This document shows positions 33,884 to 45,807 of a DNA stretch of 64,000 nt, piece by piece. The stretch's first letter is position 1. Each line of letters begins with the position of its first letter. The stretch comes from Magnolia sinica (lineage: Eukaryota > Streptophyta > Magnoliopsida > Magnoliales > Magnoliaceae), in contig NC_080588.1 of assembly GCF_029962835.1 (NCBI RefSeq), positions 65,000,001 to 65,064,000 on the forward strand, written 5' to 3'. A model generated the notes under the pieces. The model worked only from the letters and a program-made list of their open reading frames with translations, was not told where the DNA came from and did not search any database. The translations under genes and the position numbers were made by a program.

Positions 33884-33955
<72 letters not shown>
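33861..33955. repeat. (CA)n(TA)n microsatellite
   Basis: A CA tract of about 26 bases passes directly into a TA tract of about 70 bases. Short frames reading through it code only for Thr-His or Ile-Tyr repeats. Confidence 0.95.
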
Positions 33956-33958
<3 letters not shown>

Positions 33959-34050
33959 CCAAAGATCCATGTTATATTTTTACTTCATTTCTTGATATCT
34001 TGTTCTTTTTTCTCTCGTTGGGTTGTCATCCAAAACAGCTGTTTTGTCCT

Positions 34051-34074
34051 CTAGCTAGCTAGCTAGCTAGCTAG
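34051..34074. repeat. (CTAG)n microsatellite
   Basis: Six consecutive CTAG units, a self-complementary tetranucleotide repeat. Confidence 0.9.
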
Positions 34075-35160
34075 TGTGTGGGAGAGAAAGAGAGCTGCCG
34101 TCTATTCTAACAGTAGGGAATGATAATGGGTCATGCAGCAGCATGAGAAAAGGGTCGAGAGAGAGTCATTGAGAGAGAGAGAGGGAGGGGTCCCCTTCTG
34201 TAGATACAAAATCCTGCTATTATTGCCTCTGTCGACTTCTCAGATGACAAAACTTGGAGCAGTGCTGCAGGCACAAATTTTTAAAAAATACTACCACTAA
34301 TATTTTTATATGCTGCTACATTACAATAACATACACATGCACTAATCCATCTTATAAATCTCACATATCTACCTCAATCCAAACCGTCCAAACACTTCAG
34401 AAAACCTATATAGTAGCATAACCAAAAACCCCTTTGTTTTGAAATGATATTCATCTGTTGAATTCAGACTATTGATTGTTTCCTTTTTCAACCGTTAAAT
34501 AACTGTACATAAAACTGTCCAGCTAGGATTATCCTTGTGTAAAATAGGTCTCAAGAATTGGAAAATTGAATCTAAGTCATGTAGGAGCCACGTGTAAAGC
34601 ATATGTGCTTGCGGAAGTACGGATTACCATACCTTGCCAAAGTATCAGTTTTTTTTTCATAAAAACGAAAAAAGGGTACTTGACAATCCCTTCGGTCCCT
34701 TGTTTTCCACTGCCTTTTTTTCCTCGCACAAACCAGCAAATGGACAAAGAAAGCACACATAAACACGATGAAATAAACAGTAGAATGGAAGGAAAGTTCT
34801 CCACCCACCTCTCCCTCTGTCTTTTCCGTATTTTACTGAAAAATTCCTCAAAAATATTGATTTTTACTAAACATTCTTCATTTTTGTTTAATTTTCAAAA
34901 TCTTTTTTTGAAAGTTGAAAATGATTTAAATATTTCTTCCTGGAGTTTGGGTGTTCTGCACCAATCATGATATGTGTATGACATCCAAACCATTCAATAA
35001 ATGACATCTTCCAAAGTGATGAGATGCATCAAAATTCAAGCTGATCTAATAATTAGAAGGGCCACATATGGAATTGCAGGTTTTTGGGCGTAGTTCGTTT
35101 GTTTTTATTTTTTAATGTTGTGTCTCAGCGGATGATCACATCAACTATTATGACACAGTG
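34075..35160. other. Intergenic; no gene called
   Basis: A 134-codon plus frame (34566-34970) overlaps several minus frames and has low-complexity Lys/Phe/Leu content in AT-rich DNA. I do not regard it as a gene. Confidence 0.5.
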
Positions 35161-35550
35161 GATCCCTCATTGTGGAGCCCAACATGATGTATTTGTCTTA
35201 TATCGATATTATTCATCCATATCTCAGCTCATTTTAAAGCATGAATTGAAAAATACAGTACATTCATGTCTCAAGTGGACCACACCATAGGAAATAATGG
35301 TGATTGAATACTCACTATTGGATACTTCATAGGTAGTAATCAGAACTTTTATTTTCTATCCAACCAGTTGATAAGTCCACAAATTCCTAGTTGGACCACA
35401 CAAACATCAACTTAATCCAAAATTTTATGGCTCACAAGAAGTTTTTAATGGTCAATCACCATTGCTTCCTATGATGTGGTCCACCTGAGATTTGGATATT
35501 CTACATTTTTTAAACTCTGCGTCAAATGAGTTAGCGAAACAGATAGGGAA
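35161..35550. mobile_element. Foldback element, copy 6
   Basis: The left arm begins GATCCCTCATTGTGGAGCCC and ATGATGTATTTGTCTTATAT. The inner arm pair is AAGTGGACCACACCATAGGA near 35274 against GATGTGGTCCACCTGAGATT near 35474. The loop TATCCAACCAGTTGATAAGT is present but worn. Confidence 0.65.
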
Positions 35551-35825
35551 CCTGGTATAAACAGTTCATCCGGTGATACCAAAGCCGGGTCCCCTTTGAA
35601 AGGGTAGAATGTCATGAAACACCAATGTGGGTCCCAAAATGACGGAGTCCATTTCTTTAGGAAAAGGTAGGTGAGGAGGATAAGTCGTCACTTAACCTTC
35701 AAGAAGAACTTTTCAAAAGTCAAGGCATTGTTTTGTAAAATTAATATTCCTGGGGTTTCCAGGTAAAAACCTTCCCGAGCCCATTTTGATTCGAGGAATT
35801 TCATGGATTATAATCCTGGGCCGTG

Positions 35826-36141
35826 AATATTAATAGTGTCCTCAGGTTTCACTTCGTGCAAGAGTGGGTGATGGTTCAGTCATCCAGACAGTTGGGTCGA
35901 TGGGACCTTACGTGGATTGTCCATGCCCCAAAAATATCCTTAATACAACAATCCTAACCCTTCAAACAGGCTGCCAGGAAAGGGGAAAAAAGGGCCAGAT
36001 CTGTACGGCTAGGATCTTTCAGGTGAGAAGATTTTTGGGTCATGGGTCTATCCACTGTGAGGGTTCGTCAAAGAGCGCCGTTGATCAATGAACCAAGGGC
36101 CCACTTGTACATGCTGAAAACCTGAGGACAGTATTCAAATA
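35826..36141. mobile_element. MITE-like element with GTCCTCAGGTTT ends
   Basis: The left end TGAATATTAATAGTGTCCTC continues AGGTTTCA. The right end reverse-complements to TGAATACTGTCCTCAGGTTT, giving about 18 perfectly matching inner bases with a small indel. The body is roughly 300 bp and non-coding. Confidence 0.5.
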
Positions 36142-37598
36142 CTCTGGTGAGGATGGTACATACATTCTTTCCTTTTCTCCTATTCCTGGCTGGTGTTTGG
36201 TCCCTTCCTCCCATTTTTTCTCTCTGTCTATCTCTATCTTTATCTCCTATCTATAGCTTTGCAAGCATTGTGACCGTTCATTAGTTGTGGCCTTTTTTCG
36301 CATGAGGAAAGCAAAGGTTGGCTGTTATCTCTATTTATAGTTTGTTTTTTTTTTTTTTTTTTTAATCTGGAATAACTTATCTAGATTTCTCTTATATATG
36401 GGGAAATGCTGCCCATAGAGCTCCTAGTTAAGTTTAGGTACTTAGACAGTCTAATCCATTGACCTAGATTGTTCATTAGGTCTGTAGAACATTTCATGGG
36501 ATACCATGTAAACATCAATTAATTTGAAAATTGTTAACTATTTGATCAATGGGTTTTAATATACTAGATTATTTATGAAAAGATAGGTCTCATCAACAAT
36601 TTGATTCATCCATTCGCTAGGATCCTTCATGAATGACTTATAATTCTAAAGAAGCACTTTTGTTAGGCAATTGCAACCATCCTGTTCATGGCTTGGAAAA
36701 AGGATGGAGAGAAAATAAGAAGAAATCAAGTTGAGATTCAATCATCCAATCCATGTGATTTTTGCATTATAGCCCATGAAAAGTGTCCAAGATTAAATTG
36801 ACTGTTTTGATTGGTTAATCAAGCTAAGTGTCCCAATGCAACTAAGAGCACTAGGGTCATTTGGTAACATGAATTTAAGTGTATTTGAGTGCATTTTTTT
36901 AATTAAAAAATAGTACATGTGATGACGTGGAATCAAAATTATGCTTATTATACTTATAAATGAAATGACTTTTTTTTTTTTTTTTTTTAAAGATTAAAAA
37001 GTTGCATATGTAACAAAGGACTAAATTACTCCTCCCTTGATTAAGATTGTAGTTCCTTAGTATACGATAAGCTAGATGTACTCTTGGAGATTACCTTAAA
37101 TGGCTCTCCCCAACCCGCCTAAAGTGGCCCCAAAACTCAAATGGACTCAACCGGGACTAACATGTGGAGGTCAACTCCGGCTTTATAGGAGGGTGGGGTT
37201 GAGCTCACGCGAGATACCTTACATTATTGAAGCCTAGACAATAACACCTACGTAGATCCCCGCATCTATAACAAAGGTGCTATTGGTCTATTGTATTAAT
37301 AGACGAGTAGCATTGATGGAAATTTAAGAAAAAAAAATAAAATTTAATCATCAACTACATCACTAAAATGATCTATACGGTCCAAACATTAGTAATGTTA
37401 ATCGACATTTAAAAATTAGTAGTAAGTTGCTTGTTTGTGATATTAGAATTTTATCATTTTTTGCCAAACCATATATTTGAAGCTATGGTGTTTCATTGTC
37501 ATACAAGTGGCATACATATATGACAATCCAAACCATCCAAATCATGGTCCCATTGTGTAGGGAGCTGACCCACAATTTACATTCTGAATTGGTTTATA
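36142..37598. other. Intergenic; no gene seen
   Basis: T-runs occur at about 36342-36363 and 36970-36987. Dense stops and no family resemblance. Confidence 0.5.
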
Positions 37599-37708
37599 GA
37601 ATCCAGACCGTTGAGCATTTTAATCTCTGCAGTTCATCTTACAGCCACAGATTGAATCCAGACCGTTGAGCATTTTAATCTCTGCAGTTCATCTTACAGC
37701 CACAGATT
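37599..37708 (+). repeat. Exact 55-bp tandem duplication
   Basis: The 55 bases starting GAATCCAGACCGTTGAGC at 37599 are repeated without a mismatch from 37654. The junction word is CCACAGATT. The identity implies a recent event. Confidence 0.95.
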
Positions 37709-38676
37709 GGATAGTTAGGATCGTTCTGTAAGTATGGTTTTGCGGCGTCACTCCATCCACAGTGGGTCCTGCAAGTTGGACCGTCGTGGGTGGGGTGTCT
37801 GTACGCTGGGGAATATGGCAAAGGGAGGTATTTGATACTCTGGCAGCACATGACAATTGATATACAAGCACTAAGAAATTGTACACGTGGTGTAACTTAA
37901 CTCAATAAATTAAGTTCTGGAACCCACTTCCCATGAGTCACACTCACAGTACCAAAATCATATTAGTTGAAGAGGGGTCGTGGACACTCGTTTGTTAAAA
38001 TACGACCATTGGATATTTTCATTTTTAACCGTTGGATAAGTGTCCACCACTCGGATAGTAAGATAATCATGTAATTCTTTTATTCATCATGCATCCAAAA
38101 TGGGATATATAGGCAGTTTAATTGAACTACTTGAAGGTCATATATGATATTTCTAAGTGCCTGTGCATCATCCATCACACACTGCCGGAGTATGAATTTT
38201 TTATATTAAAAAAATAACCAAAAAAGGTAAAAGAATAATTTGAAGAGACAATACATTTTTCTATCAGAATAAACACTCTATTTTCTTCTACCCTTTGCTA
38301 TTTTTGATGGGATTCTTTGATTGCGAGAATTATATTCTTGTTGTGTGTACGGCAATGAACAAGAGCCGTTGATCCAACACTACCCATTTATCAAATAATA
38401 AATAAATAGAAAAGGTTGTATTATCCTTCAATCCTGTCTGTAGAATTTATTTATATGGGTCGGTGGATTCCTAGTAAGAAACTGGCATCTAAAAAGGTTT
38501 TTATTTATTTAATTATTATTATTTTTTAGTACAAAATCTTTCGTTTTTGCGTGTGGCGTATGAGGTTTCCTAATCCCAAACGCACCTCCATGCACGTGCC
38601 AAATCGACTTGTATATGTGAGATCCTATCCATTCACGTCCGACTCCACCACACATGTAATCCACGTGGAGGTCCTT
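37709..38676. other. Intergenic; no gene seen
   Basis: AT-rich spacer with AATAAATAAATA near 38395-38407 and AT-rich TTATTTATTTAATTATTA near 38500. Nothing coding is visible. Confidence 0.5.
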
Positions 38677-39116
38677 GGATCCTTGTGGGGCTCACTGTGA
38701 TGTATGTGTCTTATATCCACGCCGTCCATCCATTTTTCTGGATTATTTTAGTATATGAGCCCAAAAAAGCAGCACAGTTAAAACTTAAATAGACCACACA
38801 ACAGGAAATAGTGGTAATTGACCGTTAAAAACTTCTTGGGGGCCACAAAAGTTTTGGATCAAGCTGATATTTGTTTGGTCCTTTCATCCAGGTCTTTGTG
38901 ACCTTATCAACAGGTTGGATGGCAAATAAACATTCTGGTGGCCGTTTAGAATTTTTTAATGGTGGTCATTCAATAGTACTGTTTTCTGTGGTGTGGTCCC
39001 TTGAAACTTGGATTTTCTGAAATTTTGGACTTATACACTAAAATTATCTTTCAAAACAGATGAACGGCGTGGATATAAGACACACACATCAAGGTGGGCC
39101 ACACAGTCAGGGATCC
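38677..39116. mobile_element. Foldback element, copy 7
   Basis: Terminal GGATCC words begin and end the copy. The arms CTTATATCCACGCCGTCCAT (38711 onward) and its partner at 39059-39079 pair almost perfectly. The loop TGACCTTATCAACAGGTTGG with ATGGCAAATAAACATTCTGG is on the opposite strand relative to copies 1 and 3. Confidence 0.75.
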
Positions 39117-39218
39117 ACTGAAGCCACATCCATATAATATAATCCAGATGCTCGGTGGGGTTTCACTCATCGGTCATGACACCTGGCAGTTCATTTCAGA
39201 CCACCATTCAAAACCTAG

Positions 39219-39236
39219 CACGTGCGTACGCACGTG
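39219..39236. promoter_or_regulatory. Perfect 18-bp palindrome with two G-boxes
   Basis: CACGTGCGTACGCACGTG equals its own reverse complement and holds two CACGTG hexamers, the core bound by plant bZIP and bHLH factors. No gene lies nearby, so a regulatory role is only a possibility. Confidence 0.4.
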
Positions 39237-40039
39237 GGGAGGTGCGTGTGGGCATAGGAAAGCTTTGATTTCCCTTTACCAAGCAAACATTAAAAAAATG
39301 TTACTTTCCTCACAAGATGAGATTAAGCTACAGTTGTAACATATTAATAATACACTCCCACCTCCCATTTGGAAATAGAATCGAATAAAATGATGCCACG
39401 TGTCACCTGCCGACAGCTTAGTCTTTTTTAAATTCGACCAAGTGGGAGATGTACATGTTGAGAAAGTGACACGTGTCATACATCCAATGTCACTTTCTCA
39501 TCACCAAGTGGGCCATGTAACATTTTTTATTAGTGACCCAATAAAATAATATCATAAAACCGCCCCATTGGCCAAAGTGGTGGCTATGGGCCATGAGAGA
39601 TAAGAAAAAGAGTCCTAAAAGGAGGAAAACATGGAAAAGAGTCCTATTTTTCTTTAGACTCTTGCCGTGAAACATACCTGAAATTGCAGAGGTTTTGTTC
39701 TCTTCATCAGCTATTATGTCTTTTCAAGGTTTATAGAGTAATGAATGAGTGCTTCTTATCTTTCCACCTCAAAACCAATGCCACCCCCAAAAAGAAATGA
39801 TAAGTAATAAATAGAAACCTCTCTAAGTGAATGGAGGGTGGCCACTACAACTACCTTCCGTAAGGAAGGGAATGACATCTGTTTTCAACCCTTAAGAGGA
39901 TTCTCCACTGCCCCTTTTCTTATATGCTTAAAAAGGGCCATTGATCATCAACCACCTTGGTATGGCCCACATTGATGCCTACACCTACCAAGGTGTGGGG
40001 TCCACTGGACCCATGTTTTAGAATGTCAAAAAAAAAGCC
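39237..40039. other. Intergenic; no gene seen
   Basis: Repeated CACGTGTCA and AGTGGGCCATGT words occur. No coding region is recognised. Confidence 0.5.
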
Positions 40040-41690
40040 CATGTGTCATGCCAGAGTTGTGCCATGTTGTTGTTGTTGTTGTTTTTTTTTTTTTATTCTT
40101 TTTTCTTATCTTTTCGCTTTCTGTCTAAGTTTAATTTGTGTGGACTATTTGAATGAACTCCCACATAGGCTTTAGGTGCATAGTTTAAAAACTCGAAAAG
40201 ACTCAGCTTGAATGATTTGAGTGAGACTAAGGTCAAGAAAAACTTGATTTAGTTGTGATTAAATCAAAACCCAAAAAAACTTAGCAAAACTCGACAAAAC
40301 TTGGGAAAAAATGACACAACTCTACCAACTTGGCACAAATCAATATTACTTTTATAATATTTATACTTTTAAATATTTAATAATGTTGAAAAAAAAAGAA
40401 GCACGTGTTGTGCCCTATACCAAGCCTAGTGTTTTTTGTTTTTTTTTTTTCTCTTTTTCCTTTCTTTCTTTATTAAATTTGTGTGCACCGACCAGCGGCA
40501 CTGAATTTGGTAATATATGACATGAGGCATTATTTGAGTGAGCCACAAGGGCCACACCTAACTCATTGACTGGTCTTGATTAGAGTCCCACATAGGCTTT
40601 ATGTACATAGTTTAAAAACTCAAAAAGACTCAACATGGATGATTTGAGTGAGACTAAGGTCAAGAAAAACTTGATTTATCTCATTGAGACTCAAGAAAAA
40701 CTTGATTTAGTCGTGATTAAATCATAACCCAAAAAACCTTAGCAAAACTCAACAAAACTTGGGAAAAAATGACACAACTCTACCAACTTGGCACAAATCA
40801 ATATTATGTGAAAATAAATTTAAAAAAGCACGTGTTGTGTGCCCTATACCATGCCATGTGTTTTTTGTTTTTTTCTCTTCTTTTCCTTTTCTTTCTTTAT
40901 TAAATTTGCGTTGACCGACCAGCAGCACTGAATTTGGCAATATATGACATGTGGCACCATTTGAGTGAGCCACATGGGCCACACCTGACTCATTGACTGG
41001 TCATTATTAGAGTCCCCCACAGGCTTTAGGTACATAGTTTAAAAACTCGAAAAGACTCCACTTGACTCATTTTAAGTTAAGAAAAACTTAATTTAATCAT
41101 AATTAAGTCAAAACTTGAAAAAACTCAGCAAAACTTGACAAAACTCAGGAAACAATTGACACAATTCTACCAACTCGGCATAAGTCATCATTATTTTTAT
41201 ATTATTTATACTTTTAAACATTTAATAATATTAAAAGAAAAAGCCCATGTGTTGCGCCCCATTTCGTGCCATGTGTTCTTTGTCAAATTTGTGTGGATCG
41301 ACACAGGCAGGGCCGAATTTGATGATAGTACAATTACATGCTGCATATTTTGAATGAGCCACGTGGGCCACCCTCGACTCATTGACAGGTCCTAATTGGA
41401 GACCCCCACAGCCCCTAGGTGCGTAGGTTTAAAACTCGGGCTGATTTTCATGGCATGGGACACAAGAAAAGCTCAATTTGGTCATGACTAAGTCAAAACT
41501 CAACAAAACTCGAAAAAAAAAATATGGACACAACTCTACCAATTTGGGACCAATCTACATTGTTTTTATATTATTTATACTTTTAAATATTTAATAACAC
41601 TAATAAATTAGAAAAACTCGTAGAAGTTTTCGAGTTGACTCAACTTAGTTTCAAGTCCCTCGAGTTTTCATGTTTCTAAACTATGATTAG
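40040..41690 (+). repeat. Tandem array with 427-bp period
   Basis: The anchor TAGTTTAAAAACTCGAAAAG recurs at 40181, 40608 and 41035 (spacing 427 and 427), then in altered form at 41424. Each unit carries ACACAACTCTACCAACTTGG, a CATGTGTT...T-run segment, GAATTTGG and CATTGACTGGTC in fixed order. A partial unit precedes the first anchor. The array closes at 41661-41690 with an inverted relative of the anchor (TTTCTAAACTATGATT). Confidence 0.8.
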
Positions 41691-44045
41691 TAGGATTATC
41701 GCCCCGCATTGGTCAATTTAATTATTGGCCACTTGATATGGTTCTTTGTGTCCGTAACCTTGGTGGGGCCGCTTTCATCGGCGGGCCCGGGTGATAGGTG
41801 TCACGAATCATGTCGTCGGTGGGTAGCCATGGTGTCCATCCGATTGGGGAGGCCATGGGTGCCACTTTGGGATAATGGGTGTCACATTTTAGGGAAATGG
41901 TAGTGGCTTTTGTAGCCAAAGGTTGTATTGTGTCTGACTAAATAAGAACCGACCTTTCAGTACAAGGAAAATGCTCCAATACTGATGTTACTTTATCTTG
42001 AGGCTCATGGCCCACCTCTTCCCCACTCAAATTTCCTCTTATATAAGTCAATTTTGTACGGCCAGGGGCTCCTGTTGGGGTGGGCCTTCCCACTATGGTT
42101 GAAACATGAAAATGATAATCTATTGTAAAAGGAGAAAAGAGAAAACAGTGAAGATTTTGTATTTTTTTGCCAAAGGCTCAGCCAATGGGATTGGGAAGTC
42201 GGCTAATTGAGACTTAGGAAAACTTCATTGCAAGTATCTTTGTTCCTTCAAGTGAAAGAGAGAATCAAAGGCCAAAGACCCTTTAAAAAAAAAATAATCA
42301 AAGCCAAGTGGTTGACTTTTGGGCTGGTGTTTGACTTTTTTGTTGTTTAGTGGGTTGACTTTTGTCTTTGAAGGTCTTGGGGAGCTTTGACTTATGGGAT
42401 TATTGGTCATGCGTGGTTTTTACTTATGAGATTATGTCTAGGCTCTTGTGTTAGTTTAGCACCATTTTGAAAATGGCCGTGAGTCGTCTTCCTCACATGT
42501 GGCACCAATGTACAATTATCTAGACCATCGGATTGCAGGTCACATTGTGGCTGGGACACTTTTCTAAAATCACACTGATCAAGCAATCATAACCATCCAA
42601 TTGATTGTCATCAAATGGACAGTTAGAAGTAAAATAGCAAGTAGTACAAATTTGAAGTGAAAAATAAGATGGTTAGTATTATCTTCTCAGAGCAAATTTT
42701 CTGTTGTGCTCTATCTATAATTAAGTCAGTGATTTGGATGGTCTAGATCACCATACAACTATGCTGACGGTATTGTTGAAGAGTCACGGCCATGTTTTAA
42801 ATGGTGAAAAACTAAGACAGGAGTCTAGGCTATGATATTTTAGTCTATCCCACTCTCATTGGATTGGAATTCCACTTAGTTGAAGTGAATTGAGATTTAA
42901 ATCTTATATTCTATGTTTCTTTCAAGAAGCTTATGTTGTTGCTTATTATATTTTATGTGGTTTGATTATGTTTGACTGAGTAAGCCTTTGAGATTTGTTT
43001 CTCCCTCTCCACATTGCATTTGGATTTGTATCAATTTGATTGGAACTTACCAAACCAACTAAGAAGAAGAGAAAGCATCCACTGGCTGTGCAGTTGTGGG
43101 TCCCACACCATCAAACCGAGGATGGGCCCACTGCTTTCGACCAATGAGAAATGCCACTACCTACTTCCAAGTACCAATCTTTTTTTTTTTCTAATACAAA
43201 AGAAAAGAAAATAAATAAAATAAAACCCATTAATTCAATGAGATTAAGAGGCATACATTGCATTGCTTGATGTGGCATACGTGTGCAAATGCGTGTGCGC
43301 GTCGAGTGTAAACGAGTCGGTGTTTCTCCGACTGTCCATTTCTTTGCAATGTGCGTCCCAATCGATAAATGGACCTGCAGAATTTTTGTGCTTAGGAACA
43401 TTCACCATGGCCCAATGCTATTATAGTCTTGGTTTGGTTTTAGCCCCCAATGAAACCATTAAGGCCTGTTTGGCAGGCCTAAAAATGAGTTCATCCCATT
43501 TTAGTTAGAGAAAAGATCCAGTGAGCTAAATGCATGGTAACATTTGCATCATCTAGTTGCATTTGGACTTGTTGGCATCCACATCACCAATCTGGACTGT
43601 CTGTTAGATCCAGTCGACTGTTGATGGGCTGCCTTGATAAAAACATACTGATCTGATTATTCAAATCAACAAGTCAGTGTTATGCAAAAAATGGATGGAC
43701 AAGATCATTTTCCGAAGATTGGTCCAGTTAAGGATGTTACGGCCATTGACTGCTGTGGTTTTTTTCATTGTATGAGACTGAACCTAACAGACTGTCCAAA
43801 TAGGTGATGAGGATACCAAACGTGTTCAAATGCAACTAGCTGAATGGAAAGGTTTATATACATTGGGCCCACTAGATAATCTCTTTCAGGTGAATCATAA
43901 CTATGTATTAGAGATCATGATTGTTGGAGATCATGATGAGAGATGTCCAAATGAAATGAGCTGTTTTTAGACGTCTGTAAAAGGGCCCTAAGATGTTGGG
44001 GGGCCATAATGAATTGAACTCCTGTGGATTGCACGGTGACCCTGC
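41691..44045. other. Intergenic; no gene called
   Basis: At 42309-42395 the W-box core TTGACT occurs four times within 90 bp. At 43175-43230 there are T- and A-runs. Short open frames (60-80 codons) are scattered on both strands and match nothing. Confidence 0.5.
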
Positions 44046-44300
44046 CACCACGGACATCTATGGTGTCCTGATGTGTTAGGATTTGATTGGGCCACATATT
44101 GACAGAGATGTGTCACCGATGTGATGGGATTTGATTGGGTCACTTGCCATTACTAGAGATGTGATCCAATTTGGTAAAATTTGTTTGGACAACGTGCCAT
44201 TGTCAGAGTCGTTTCATAATGTGTGAAATTTGATTGGGCCACATGCAGTTGTCAGGACATCCCAATGTCAAGGAATTTGATTAGGCCAATGTCGCTGTCG
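44046..44300. repeat. Degenerate ~55-bp minisatellite
   Basis: Four to five diverged units have the words ATTTGATTGGGCCACATGCC and ATTGTCAGAGATGTG. They appear at roughly 44070, 44125, 44180, 44230 and 44275. Confidence 0.6.
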
Positions 44301-44319
44301 GATACTGAGCTGGTCAAGA

Positions 44320-44650
44320 ACTCTGACCAAACAACTTTTAAACATATTAAGTCCCATCTTAGAAAGTAGCATATGACCCAATCTAATTCTCCCAAGTCGG
44401 GTCACAACATCCTCCCACATTAGGTCACCACAGATGCAATCAGCGTCCGCAATGATGGAGACTGACATCAATGGTCGCAGGGTCAAAGACGTGCGCGTCG
44501 AGTAGTCTGACCGAATAAATTTTAAACATGCTTTATGTGAGTTCCATCTCAGACAGCCACACATGACTTAATCAAATCCATCCGGATCACCACGGCAGTC
44601 CATGGTGACAGATGATCACGACGCAATCAGCGTCAGTCAGAGTTCATATG
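44320..44650. repeat. Direct repeat of ~130 bp, two copies
   Basis: CTGACCAAACAACTTTTAAA...GATGCAATCAGCGTCCGC (44324-44451) is followed by CTGACCGAATAAATTTTAAA...GACGCAATCAGCGTCAGT (44509-44636). The copies are diverged but collinear, offset by about 185 bp. Confidence 0.6.
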
Positions 44651-45063
44651 GGAACCGCACGCAACAATCACATTAGGAGCACCCAATAGGATCGAAACAG
44701 ACTGGTAGATCACAGCCAATAGCAGTAAATATTCGTCCATCCAAACTGTCCAAATCACTGGCGTCAGAGTCAATGGACCATGTCCCGGCAATCATATCGA
44801 TGGGACGATCCTAACTTTTGACCAATGGACATTTCATTCATTGAATTTGAATGGTCTCTACTTGACTATTTCAACGCTATAAAAATAATATTAAAAAAAA
44901 AAAAAAAACCTTTCGTTTTTAATTGCCACCCATCAGATAAAAGATCCTCTCACTGTAACTCTTCTTTCCTCTTTTTCCGTGAATTTGTTAATGGCCCATC
45001 TATAATGGGCCACACTGTTTGAACGGTTTGTAACGGACCTTACATGAATGCTACCCATGCCCT

Positions 45064-45319
45064 GTTAAGGGACTGGTTTGCCTCACTTGTGTGAGATCCA
45101 GGCCATTCATAAGGTGGGAACTGCCATAAACATGGCCGGGCCCACAAATCCACCCATCAGGTCTGCAGCAGGTGTTGAATATAGGCAACTACAAGAATAC
45201 GACTAGAAGACCTTAGAGCCCACCTTGTGAGCGGACCATCATTTTTTGGACAAGGGAATGTATTGCGGGCCCACCTGATGAATGGCCTGAATCTCACATC
45301 ACATGCACCGAGTCCGGTT
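45064..45319. mobile_element. MITE-like element with ~55-bp terminal inverted repeats
   Basis: GTGTGAGATCCAGGCCATTC at 45089 pairs with GAATGGCCTGAATCTCACAT at 45280-45299, and pairing continues weakly to both outer ends. The centre is non-coding. Confidence 0.6.
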
Positions 45320-45420
45320 ATGTTTCTTGGACCAACATCTGGCATTTCATTTTCCTCTTAAGAAACGCCTCAATCCCAATCCCCAGAGCATCAAACAGTA
45401 CAGCAGAATATACAACTTTT

Positions 45421-45807
45421 GTACTCTTAACAGTAACATCAATCATACTCATTACTCAGCCCAAATGATTCGGACTCATTTTGGTCTTTGTACTCTTTAA
45501 CAATAACATCAATCATACCCAGCCCAAATGACTCGGACTCATTTTGGTTTTTGTACTCTTTAACAACAACATCATACTCGGCCCAAATGACTCGGACTCA
45601 TTTTGGGACTCATTTTGGTTTTTGTACTCTTTAACAACATCATACTCAGCCCAAATGACTCGGACATGACTCGGACTCATTTTGGTTTTTGTACTGTTTA
45701 ACAACAACATCAATCATACCCAGCCCAAATGACTTGTCATTTTGGTTTTTGTACTCTTTAACAATAACATCAATCATACTCGGCCCAAATGACTCATTTT
45801 GGTTTTT
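45421..45807. repeat. Minisatellite, 60-70 bp units, six copies
   Basis: GTACTCTTTAACAACAACAT followed by CCCAAATGACTCGGACTCAT and TTTGGTTTTT repeats from 45421, 45490, 45553, 45624, 45691 and 45751. Units differ by short internal gains such as an extra GACTCGGACTCATTTTGG. Similarity between units is high, so the array is fairly young. Confidence 0.9.

Noticed and set aside
33786-34062. Frames of alternating Ile-Tyr or Thr-His
   Set aside because: Direct translation of the CA/TA microsatellite.
34566-34970. 134-codon plus frame
   Set aside because: AT-rich low complexity with equally long minus frames; no domain.
3085-45319. Inverted repeats as a CRISPR-like or rho-terminator system
   Set aside because: Plant nuclear context. 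Lengths, spacing and dispersal fit transposable foldback elements, not short direct repeats with unique spacers.
45513-45713. 66-codon minus frame with repeated peptide
   Set aside because: Product of the minisatellite period, not a gene.
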